The position numbers and the translations under genes were made by a program. The notes beneath the pieces are model-generated. The model was not told the DNA's origin. It searched no databases and saw only the letters and a list, made by a program, of their open reading frames with translations. From NCBI GenBank assembly GCA_001028025.1, contig LDAQ01000079.1, forward strand, positions 1-64,000: a DNA stretch of 64,000 nt, written 5' to 3'. This DNA is from Faecalicatena fissicatena. GTDB lineage: Bacteria > Bacillota > Clostridia > Lachnospirales > Lachnospiraceae. Numbering within the stretch: the stretch's first letter is position 1; every line of letters begins with the position of its first letter. Shown one piece after another: positions 27,173-34,980 of the stretch.

Positions 27173-27475
27173 ATGGAGGAGAAAAAGGAATGCTGCCACA
27201 AGACAAAAGAACGTTCTGAGAAGGAGTTCAAGGATCTCGTAAATCGTCTGAACAGGATTGAGGGGCAGATCCGTGGTATAAAAAGAATGGTGGAGAGCGA
27301 TACTTACTGTACAGACATTCTAATACAGGTGTCGGCAGTAAATGCCGCACTGAACAGTTTCAATAAAGTTCTTCTTGCGAATCATATCAGAACCTGCGTG
27401 GCGGATGACATCCGGGCAGGGAAAGAAGAGACGATAGACGAGCTGGTTGTAACTTTGCAGAAATTAATGAGATAG
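27173..27475 (+). CDS. csoR: CsoR-type copper-sensing repressor
   Basis: A 100-residue all-helical DUF156 repressor that releases DNA when Cu(I) binds. The copper ligands of the CsoR subfamily are present: C46 (TYC), H71 and C75 (NHIRTC). LNRIEGQIRGIKRMVE at residues 27-42 is the family signature. An extra N-terminal CCH (7-9) is seen. ATG 27173 follows AGAGGTG; a GTG at 27164 lies within the ribosome site. It is the first gene of the copper operon, with copA 10 bases downstream and its own operator in the promoter. Confidence 0.93.
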   Translation: MEEKKECCHKTKERSEKEFKDLVNRLNRIEGQIRGIKRMVESDTYCTDILIQVSAVNAALNSFNKVLLANHIRTCVADDIRAGKEETIDELVVTLQKLMR

Positions 27476-27485
27476 GAGGCAGAAG

Positions 27486-30011
27486 ATGGAACAATATTCA
27501 GTAACAGGAATGAGCTGTGCAGCCTGCAGTGCCCGTGTGGAAAAGGCGGTCGCCAAAGTTCCGGGTGTTACGTCCTGTTCGGTCAGCCTGCTGACAAATT
27601 CTATGGGAGTAGAAGGCGCTGCGGCAGCTTCTGATATAATTGCTGCAGTGGAAGAGGCAGGCTACGAAGCGGCCCCTAAAGCTTCCGTCGATAAATCAGG
27701 CGCTTCAGCTAAGGCTTCGGCGGATAATGAACTTTTAAAAGACAGGGAAACCCCGATATTAAAGAAGAGGCTGATCGCTTCGCTCTGTCTTTTGGTTCCG
27801 CTGATGTACGTTTCGATGGGACATATGATGTGGAACTGGCCTGTTCCGGCAGTTTTGGATGGAAATCATGTGGCGATGGGGCTGATTCAGCTGTTGTTTA
27901 CAACGGCAATTATGGTGGTTAACCAGAAGTTTTTTGTCAGCGGCTTCAGAAGCCTCTGGCATCGGGCACCGAATATGGATACACTGGTGGCACTTGGCGC
28001 AGGTGCCTCATATGTTTACAGTACCTATGCATTATTTGCAATGACAGATGCACAGATGCACGGGGATATGGCTGGGGTCATGAATTACATGCATGAGTTT
28101 TATTTCGAATCTGCGGCAATGATTCTGGCCTTGATTACAGTGGGTAAAATGCTGGAGGCGCGGTCCAAAGGCAGGACGACAGATGCGCTCAAGAGCCTGA
28201 TGAAACTGGCGCCAAAGACAGCAACAGTCCTGCGACAGGGGGCGGAGACAGTAGTTTCCATCGATCAGGTAGTAAAAGGCGATATATTCGTAGTAAGACC
28301 CGGAGAAAACATACCGGTGGATGGTATTATTATAGAAGGAAGCAGTGCGGTAAATGAGTCTGCACTGACCGGAGAAAGTATTCCCATCGACAAGGCAGCA
28401 GGGGATCCGGTATCGGCGGCAACGCTGAACCACTCTGGTTTTATCAAGTGCGAGGCGACCAGGGTCGGTGAAGATACCACACTTTCCCAGATTATTCAGA
28501 TGGTCAGCGACGCGGCGGCAACCAAGGCGCCCATAGCCAAGGTTGCAGACCGGGTATCCGGCGTATTTGTGCCCGTGGTTATTGTGATTGCAGCATTGAC
28601 AATTCTGGTATGGCTGTTTGCAGGGCAGACCATTGGTTTCGCTCTTGCAAGAGGAATCTCCGTACTGGTCATTAGTTGTCCATGTGCGCTGGGGCTGGCG
28701 ACACCGGTTGCGATTATGGTAGGCAACGGTATGGGAGCAAAGCATGGGATTATGTTCAAGACAGCTGTTTCACTTGAGGAGACAGGGAAGATGCAGATCG
28801 TGGCTCTTGATAAAACCGGGACAATAACAAGCGGTGAGCCCAGAGTTACAGATATGCTGCCTGCAGAGGGCGTGAAAGAAGAAGAACTTCTCGCCATGGC
28901 CTATGGGCTGGAGAAAAAAAGTGAACACCCGCTGGCTCGGGCGGTTCTTATGCTGGCAGAGGAGCGGGACATACAAAATGTCCAGGAAATTACTGACTTC
29001 AGGGCGCTCCCCGGTAATGGCCTTTCCGGCAGAATAAACGGAGATATCCTGACTGGAGGCAACTTAAAGTTTATCAGTGAAAACACTGAAGTCCCGGAAA
29101 CAATGAGAAAGAAGGCGGAACAGCTGGCCGAAGACGGAAAGACACCGCTATTTTTCAGCCGCAGCAATAAGCTTATTGGCATCATTGCAGTAGCGGACGT
29201 TATTAAGGAAGACAGTCCCCGGGCCGTCCAGGAATTACAGAATATGGGGATTCATGTGGTAATGCTGACCGGTGATAATGAGCGGACGGCAAAGGCCATA
29301 GGGCGTCAGGCCGGAGTAGATGAGGTAATCGCAGGCGTACTGCCGGACGGTAAGGAAAGCGTGATCCGCTCACTGAAGCGTAAGGGCAGAGTCGCCATGG
29401 TAGGAGATGGAATCAATGATGCTCCCGCACTGACCAGGGCGGATATCGGAATTGCGATTGGCGCAGGTACAGATATTGCAATCGATGCGGCAGATGTAGT
29501 CCTGATGAAAAGCCGCCTAAGCGACGTGCCGGCTGCAATCCGGTTAAGCAGGGCCACTCTCAGGAACATCCATGAGAATTTGTTCTGGGCATTTATCTAC
29601 AATATCATCGGAATTCCGCTGGCAGCCGGTGTCTGGTTCCCGCTGCTCGGATGGAAATTAAACCCCATGTTCGGCGCGGCCGCAATGAGTCTGTCCAGCT
29701 TCTGTGTAGTAACAAATGCACTCAGGCTTAACTTATTTAAAATGTATAATGCAGCAAAGGACAAAAAATTAAAAGTGAAAAAGAAAGAGGAGGAAACAAC
29801 GATGCAAAAAACTATGAAAATTGAAGGTATGATGTGCGGACACTGTGAGGCCAGAGTAAAGAAGAGCCTGGAGGCACTTGCACAGGTAGATGAGGCTGCA
29901 GTCAACCATGAGGAAGGAACCGCAGTTGTAACTTTAAATGCAGAAATCCCGGAAGATGAGTTGAAAAAGGCAGTGGAAGACCAGGACTATAAAGTGCTGG
30001 AAATCAAGTAA
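27486..30011 (+). CDS. copA: Cu(I)-exporting P1B-type ATPase fused to a C-terminal CopZ-like domain
   Basis: An 841-residue copper efflux pump in the cell membrane. The N-terminal HMA domain has C11 and C14 (GMSCAACS). Eight transmembrane segments follow, with the CPC ion site at 398-400, the TGES actuator loop near 295, the phosphorylation site DKTGT at 442-446, the SEHP motif near 482 and the hinge GDGIND near 640. After the last membrane segments comes a lysine-rich linker, and then a second HMA domain from residue 773 (C784, C787). The linker DNA has a strong ribosome site and an in-frame ATG exactly at the domain boundary, so a free chaperone may also be made. It is co-transcribed with csoR. 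Confidence 0.95.
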   Translation: MEQYSVTGMSCAACSARVEKAVAKVPGVTSCSVSLLTNSMGVEGAAAASDIIAAVEEAGYEAAPKASVDKSGASAKASADNELLKDRETPILKKRLIASLCLLVPLMYVSMGHMMWNWPVPAVLDGNHVAMGLIQLLFTTAIMVVNQKFFVSGFRSLWHRAPNMDTLVALGAGASYVYSTYALFAMTDAQMHGDMAGVMNYMHEFYFESAAMILALITVGKMLEARSKGRTTDALKSLMKLAPKTATVLRQGAETVVSIDQVVKGDIFVVRPGENIPVDGIIIEGSSAVNESALTGESIPIDKAAGDPVSAATLNHSGFIKCEATRVGEDTTLSQIIQMVSDAAATKAPIAKVADRVSGVFVPVVIVIAALTILVWLFAGQTIGFALARGISVLVISCPCALGLATPVAIMVGNGMGAKHGIMFKTAVSLEETGKMQIVALDKTGTITSGEPRVTDMLPAEGVKEEELLAMAYGLEKKSEHPLARAVLMLAEERDIQNVQEITDFRALPGNGLSGRINGDILTGGNLKFISENTEVPETMRKKAEQLAEDGKTPLFFSRSNKLIGIIAVADVIKEDSPRAVQELQNMGIHVVMLTGDNERTAKAIGRQAGVDEVIAGVLPDGKESVIRSLKRKGRVAMVGDGINDAPALTRADIGIAIGAGTDIAIDAADVVLMKSRLSDVPAAIRLSRATLRNIHENLFWAFIYNIIGIPLAAGVWFPLLGWKLNPMFGAAAMSLSSFCVVTNALRLNLFKMYNAAKDKKLKVKKKEEETTMQKTMKIEGMMCGHCEARVKKSLEALAQVDEAAVNHEEGTAVVTLNAEIPEDELKKAVEDQDYKVLEIK
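29802..30011 (+). CDS. Possible internally initiated CopZ-like copper chaperone
   Basis: AGAGGAGG (29786-29793) lies 8 bases before an in-frame ATG (29802), giving a 69-residue product of the size of free CopZ. It starts MQKTMKIEG and carries the MxCxxC copper site (C12, C15 of the short product). Free CopZ hands Cu(I) to CopA and CsoR in other Firmicutes, and no separate copZ follows copA here. In E. coli, copA also yields a free chaperone, but by frameshifting. The ribosome site and domain boundary are seen; translation from it is inferred. Confidence 0.6.
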   Translation: MQKTMKIEGMMCGHCEARVKKSLEALAQVDEAAVNHEEGTAVVTLNAEIPEDELKKAVEDQDYKVLEIK

Positions 30012-30091
30012 CAAATTTTTCGCGTATCGCCTGAAAAAGCGCCTGTAGAACAGGAAAATGCAGTAGGCATTTAATATACGTGGTCTATTTA

Positions 30092-30400
30092 GGCGGGAGC
30101 GCTTACCGTGAGCCGGGACGGACTGTGAAAAGCACCTGTCCTGTTGGAAATACAGCCGCTGCGCTAAGCGGCAGTAAGAGGAAATCCGCAAAATCAGTCA
30201 GAACCGAACGCATTCACCGTTTAATCTGATGATTAAACGCCTCAGGCGTTCTAAAAAGCTGCTTCGGAAGCAGCTTTTTTCTGACTGATTTCGCGGATTT
30301 CCTCTAACTGCCGCTATGCTCGCTAAAAGCATTTCCAACAGGACAGGTGCTTTTCACAGTCCGTCCCGGCTCACGGTAAGCTAGGTTCATCCGCCGATAG
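30092..30400 (+). repeat. Boxed-hairpin element C (large form)
   Basis: After a 5' box GGCGGGAGCGCTT, a 51-base arm (30101-30151) is perfectly complementary to 30331-30381. Inside, 30169-30201 pairs with 30281-30313 (33 bp, one A-A mismatch and one A-C). At the apex are a hairpin AACGC...GCGTT enclosing GTTTAATC/GATTAAAC, and a second hairpin built on AAGCTGCTTC. The 3' box is AGCTAGGTTCATCCG. It is homologous to element D at 45293 with many compensatory pairs. The rest of the 30012-30702 gap contains a possible degenerate minus-strand box, GGGACGCTTCATGACAGG (30624 downward), and no gene that I can see. Confidence 0.85.
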
Positions 30401-30702
30401 GAAAGAACTCCTTCCCCGGTTGGATCCCAGACCGGGACAGCGGATGGAATAGAATTGGCGTAACTTTTATATCCCCAGTAGGTTAAAAAATAGTTTTCGG
30501 TATATTTAAAATAGTGAACCTCTTTCTGGCAAGCGGCACTAAGTCCCTTCTTGTAGATGAACGACTACGCGTCGCCAGTGCACATCCATTGCTCCGGTCT
30601 GGCATCCCTGTCATGAAGCGTCCCAGCAATCCAGATATCCTTCATTTTTGAGACTAAAGTGAGCAGGCTATATCCTAAATTCCCTAAAAATAAGCCATAT
30701 AT

Positions 30703-30731
30703 TTTACAATCATCTTTGTAAATGATACAAT
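30703..30731 (+). promoter_or_regulatory. Promoter of the serpin operon
   Basis: TTTACA (30703-30708) and TACAAT (30726-30731) with 17-base spacing, about 67 bases upstream of the serpin ATG. Confidence 0.65.
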
Positions 30732-30798
30732 ATGCGTAAATCAGGCAACTGTCAGGTAATAGTGGTATTCGGGGTAAAACGGAAAGGGGAAAAGTAAT

Positions 30799-32055
30799 AT
30801 GAAGAAACGTATGATTTCATTATGTATTGCATTGATACTTACAGGATCGCTTTTTTTATCTGGCTGCGGCACGAAGGTACAGGCATCAGATTTAATGAAA
30901 GGCGTAAAAGCACACGATGTCAGCAAAGAAGCCGTACTACGTGACGAGGATACTGCCGCTGTGGCAGATTTTGCGGTGCGCCTGTTTCAGGCCAGCCGGG
31001 AAGAAAACTCAGAGGTAGTGATATCTCCTGTTTCCGTACTCTATGCGCTGGCGATGACCGCGAACGGAGCAGATGGGGAGACCCTTGCACAGATGGAGAA
31101 TATGCTGGGGCTGAGCGTAGACAAGCTGAATCCATATCTTTATGCATACAAAGAAGCACTGGCTTCCGGTAATAAGTATAAGCTTGACCTCGCGAACTCG
31201 ATTTGGTTTAAAGATGATGAGAGCCTGAACGTGAATCCGGATTTCCTGCAGGCAAACGCAGACTGGTATGACGCGGAGCTTTACAAAGCGCCTTTTGATA
31301 ATTCCACGCTTAAGGACATCAACCACTGGGTCAGCAATAAAACGGACGGTATGATAGAAGATATCCTGGATGAGATTCCAGATGAAGCAATAATGTATCT
31401 GATCAATGCCATTGCCTTTGATGCTGAATGGGAGAACATATATAAGGAAAATGAAGTCAGGGCAGATGTTTTTACAACTGAAAGCGGAAGTGAGCAAATA
31501 ACTGAGATGATGTATTCGGAAGAGAACGAATATCTGGAGGATGAGAACACAACAGGCCTGATTAAGTATTATAAGGACAGAAAATATGCGTTTGTAGGCC
31601 TGCTTCCGAACGAGGGGATAAGCATAAACGAATACATTTCCTCCTTAACCGGTGAAAAGCTGATGAACCTTCTGAACAACTCACAGAGTGTGCGGGTGGA
31701 TGCAGCGATTCCTAAATTCGAAAATGAGTACGATATTGAAATGAGTGAAATTCTGAAGGGGATGGGTATGCCTGATGCCTTTGATCCCGGACAGGCAGAT
31801 TTCAGCGGGCTGGGAACTTCAACGGACGGGAATCTTTATATTAATCGTGTACTGCACAAAACTTATATTGCGGTGGATGAAAAAGGGACCGAGGCGGGAG
31901 CAGCCACGGTAGTAGAGGTGATGAGCGAAGCTGCCATGGTTGATCCCATAAAGCAGAAGACTGTTTATCTGAACCGGCCGTTTATTTACATGCTTATTGA
32001 TTGTGAGGCGAAACTTCCTGTCTTCATGGGGACAGTGATGGATATAAAAGAATAA
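30799..32055 (+). CDS. Lipoprotein serpin (serine protease inhibitor)
   Basis: A 418-residue serpin. Residues 1-23 are a lipoprotein signal peptide with lipobox LSGC (Cys23), so the mature protein is anchored outside the cell. The serpin fold follows, with VVISPVSVLYALAMTANGA near 75, the shutter region, and the hinge EKGTEAGAATVVEV near residues 370-383. Small residues in the hinge predict an inhibitory serpin with a mobile reactive loop. The loop runs on to SEAAMVDP, and the P1 residue cannot be assigned with certainty. Gut bacterial serpins are known to inhibit host elastases. It precedes an ABC-type ATPase by 49 bases. Confidence 0.92.
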   Translation: MKKRMISLCIALILTGSLFLSGCGTKVQASDLMKGVKAHDVSKEAVLRDEDTAAVADFAVRLFQASREENSEVVISPVSVLYALAMTANGADGETLAQMENMLGLSVDKLNPYLYAYKEALASGNKYKLDLANSIWFKDDESLNVNPDFLQANADWYDAELYKAPFDNSTLKDINHWVSNKTDGMIEDILDEIPDEAIMYLINAIAFDAEWENIYKENEVRADVFTTESGSEQITEMMYSEENEYLEDENTTGLIKYYKDRKYAFVGLLPNEGISINEYISSLTGEKLMNLLNNSQSVRVDAAIPKFENEYDIEMSEILKGMGMPDAFDPGQADFSGLGTSTDGNLYINRVLHKTYIAVDEKGTEAGAATVVEVMSEAAMVDPIKQKTVYLNRPFIYMLIDCEAKLPVFMGTVMDIKE

Positions 32056-32104
32056 GGCACACCAGAGCTGCTGCCTGAACAAGAAAATAGAAAAGGAGTG
32101 CATT

Positions 32105-33811
32105 ATGATGCAGACATCAACAGAATTAAAAAATTTACTCAACAGGATTGACCACAAGAGCTATCCTGCATATAAAGATACGAAGGGAGTTTATCAGTTT
32201 CCCGGATATCAGCTTTCCATTGATCATGTGCAGGGGGATCCATTTGCTTCCCCTTCTAAATTAAGTATTCACATAAAAGGTGCGGCGGCAGGGTTTCCGA
32301 AAGAGCTGTTTGAAACGGAGCATCGCCGGATTGCACTTCAGGATTATCTGACACGCCAGTTTGGACGCGGCGTTGAAAAGTATGCATTCAAAGCGAAAGG
32401 TTCAGGTAAGAGCGGCCTAATCTCTGTCAGCAGATGCACTCAGGAGATACTGGAGCGCACGGCATGCAGTATTGATGTTCAAAGCGGGGACCTGGTACTG
32501 AGGCTTGAGGCGGGCTTTCCGGCAAACGGGAGAACCATCAATGCAAGAGAACTAATGAAGATATTGTTTGATTTTTTGCCGGAGTGTGTGGAAAACTCTC
32601 TTTATTATAAGAACAGCGATAAAAAGAGGATAGAACAGACTGCATTTCTTGCAGATGACCAGCAGTACATCCGGGAACAGCTGCCCGTTCTGGGATTGAC
32701 TGCTTTTGTTGCGGACGGGGCTGTCCTGCCCAGAGAATCCGGGATTTCTTCCAGGCCGATGAGAGGTGCGGTTGCGTTTTCTTCACCGGAAGAGTTAAAA
32801 GTAACGCTGGAACTTCCGCACAAAGGAAAAATAACGGGAATGGGAATCCGCAGGGGAATTACATTGATTGTGGGCGGTGGATACCATGGAAAGTCCACGC
32901 TCCTGAAAGCACTGGAACTGGGGGTTTATAACCATATTGCGGGGGATGGCAGGGAATATGTCATTACCGATTCCACTGCAATGAAGATCCGTGCCGAGGA
33001 CGGACGTAGCATAAAAAAGACAGACATTTCAATGTTTATAAATGACCTGCCCAATAAAAAAGACACTCGTGGATTCTATACAGAAGATGCCAGCGGAAGC
33101 ACTTCCCAGGCGGCCAACGTGATAGAGAGCATGGAGGCAGGGGCAAAGCTTCTGCTGATCGATGAAGATACAAGCGCGACCAATTTTATGATCCGGGATG
33201 AATTGATGCAGCGCGTGATCCACAGAGACATGGAGCCGATCACTCCTTTTATCGAGCGGATCAGGGAGCTGTATGATGAGTATGGAATTTCAACGGCCAT
33301 CGTAGCAGGAAGCTCCGGGGCATACTTCCATATTGCCGACTGTATCATCCAGATGGACCGGTATGTACCGAAAGATATTACGGCACTTGCAAAGAAAGAG
33401 GCCGAAAGCTTTCCGATGCTCAGTGGACCGGAGGAAAAGGCGGCAGCACCCGTATTCACAAGATGCCCGGGCGGGAATCCAGCATTTCGCGGAAATGACA
33501 GGGTAAAGATGAAGACACTGGGCCGGGAAGCAGTGCAGATCAACCGGGAAACCATCGACCTGCGCTATGTGGAGCAGCTGGTGGACGGCGAGCAGGTCAG
33601 TGCACTTGGATATTGTGTGAAATATGCGGAAAAACATCTTCTGGACGGCAGGAAAACACTGCAGGGAGTTGTAGAAGAGCTTGAGAATAAAATTGAAAAA
33701 GATGGGCTTGCAGGTTTGTGCGAGAGCGGCTCCAGTGTGGCATGTCTTGCGGTGCCGAGAAAACAGGAAATATATGCATGCCTGGACCGTTACCGCGGTC
33801 TGAAGCTGTAG
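32105..33811 (+). CDS. ABC-type ATPase domain protein (ABC_ATPase / DUF2791-related)
   Basis: A 568-residue soluble ATPase of the predicted ABC_ATPase family. The Walker A is GGGYHGKSTLL near residue 258. Walker B is LLIDEDTSATNFMIRD near 350. The N-terminal 200 residues are family-specific (QFPGYQLSIDHVQGDPFASPS). Its biochemical role is not established. Two genes downstream are sbcD and sbcC, 13 and 1 bases apart, so a role in nucleic-acid handling is possible. The ATG follows AAAGGAG. There is no membrane partner, which rules out a standard transporter. Confidence 0.85.
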   Translation: MMQTSTELKNLLNRIDHKSYPAYKDTKGVYQFPGYQLSIDHVQGDPFASPSKLSIHIKGAAAGFPKELFETEHRRIALQDYLTRQFGRGVEKYAFKAKGSGKSGLISVSRCTQEILERTACSIDVQSGDLVLRLEAGFPANGRTINARELMKILFDFLPECVENSLYYKNSDKKRIEQTAFLADDQQYIREQLPVLGLTAFVADGAVLPRESGISSRPMRGAVAFSSPEELKVTLELPHKGKITGMGIRRGITLIVGGGYHGKSTLLKALELGVYNHIAGDGREYVITDSTAMKIRAEDGRSIKKTDISMFINDLPNKKDTRGFYTEDASGSTSQAANVIESMEAGAKLLLIDEDTSATNFMIRDELMQRVIHRDMEPITPFIERIRELYDEYGISTAIVAGSSGAYFHIADCIIQMDRYVPKDITALAKKEAESFPMLSGPEEKAAAPVFTRCPGGNPAFRGNDRVKMKTLGREAVQINRETIDLRYVEQLVDGEQVSALGYCVKYAEKHLLDGRKTLQGVVEELENKIEKDGLAGLCESGSSVACLAVPRKQEIYACLDRYRGLKL

Positions 33812-33824
33812 AAAGGGGAGTTGT

Positions 33825-34979
33825 ATGCGGTTTTTTCATTTATCGGATCTGCATATTGGAAAACAATTGCACCACTACAGCCTTCTGGAGGACCAGAGAC
33901 ATATATTAAATGAGGTGGTCAGCAGGGTGGAGGAACTGAAACCCGATGCGGTAGTCATAGCGGGAGATATCTATGATAAATCTGTTCCGTCGGCGGAAGC
34001 GGTATCGCTGTTTGACGATTTCCTGACGAAACTGGCCGATGTGGAGGGCGGACCAGCTATTATGCTGATCAGCGGAAACCACGATTCCGCCCAGAGGCTG
34101 GACTACGCCAGCCGGATTCTGGGCAGGCAGAACATCTATATTGCAGGGGAAGTGCCCGGGGAAAAGGATGAATATTTAAAAAAGGTAACACTTTCAGACG
34201 AATATGGAGAGGTAGATTTTTATCTGCTTCCCTTCTTGAAGCCGGGGTATGTCCGCGGCGTTTTTGAGGAAGACATTCCGGAGACTTACAGTGAGGCGGT
34301 TGCACGAATTCTGGAGCGGGAAGCGCCGGATCAGGAGAAGCGCAATGTGCTTCTGTCTCATCAGTTCTATACGGGAAACGGCACAATACTGCAGACCTGC
34401 GATTCGGAGTTGTTCTCCGTGGGAGGAATTGACAATGTTGATATCGCACCGCTGCTGCAGTTTGATTATGTGGCCCTTGGACATCTGCACCGGGCACAGC
34501 AGGCAGGAAAGCCGTTTATCCGTTACTGCGGAACCCTACTGAAGTATTCCGTGAGTGAAGCCGGAGATACAAAATCGCTTCATATGGTGGAACTTGGAAA
34601 AAAAGGCGAAGAGGCGCTTGTGGAGCTTCTGCCGCTTCATCCGCTCAGAGATGTGCGGACGGTTCGTGGAGAGATGACACAGATTATGGAACAGGCGGAG
34701 ACGGAAAGCTGTAAGGACTATATCAGCATCACCCTGACGGATGAGGTGGACCCGTACAGGCCCAAGGAACAGCTGGAAAAAGTATATCCACATATTCTGG
34801 AGATCCGGATGGATAATGCCCGGACGAGAAAACGTCTGGAGGAGTTCGATGAGGAGGTGGAGCTGACCGATCCGCTTATTGTATTTGGAGAGTTTTATGA
34901 AGAAATCCAGGGCAGGGAACTGTCTCAGGAAGAAAAAGGATTTCTGGAACAGGTTTTTGATAAGGTGAAGGGAGAATAA
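33825..34979 (+). CDS. sbcD: Nuclease SbcCD subunit D
   Basis: A 384-residue Mre11-type metallophosphoesterase, the nuclease subunit of SbcCD, which opens hairpins and DNA ends blocked by protein. The phosphodiesterase motifs are visible: FHLSDLHIG (residues 3-11), AGDIYD near 46, SGNHDS near 84, LLSHQF near 176 and LGHLHRAQ near 217. It starts 13 bases after the ATPase gene and is followed by sbcC with a 1-base gap, the usual order. Because long palindromes are its known substrate, its presence bears on the stability of the large hairpins in this window. Confidence 0.95.
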   Translation: MRFFHLSDLHIGKQLHHYSLLEDQRHILNEVVSRVEELKPDAVVIAGDIYDKSVPSAEAVSLFDDFLTKLADVEGGPAIMLISGNHDSAQRLDYASRILGRQNIYIAGEVPGEKDEYLKKVTLSDEYGEVDFYLLPFLKPGYVRGVFEEDIPETYSEAVARILEREAPDQEKRNVLLSHQFYTGNGTILQTCDSELFSVGGIDNVDIAPLLQFDYVALGHLHRAQQAGKPFIRYCGTLLKYSVSEAGDTKSLHMVELGKKGEEALVELLPLHPLRDVRTVRGEMTQIMEQAETESCKDYISITLTDEVDPYRPKEQLEKVYPHILEIRMDNARTRKRLEEFDEEVELTDPLIVFGEFYEEIQGRELSQEEKGFLEQVFDKVKGE

Positions 34980-34980
34980 G

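Noticed and set aside
30113..30400. Element C as a CRISPR array or IS remnant
   Set aside because: There are no regularly spaced repeats and no transposase coding; the repeats are inverted arms of one structure.
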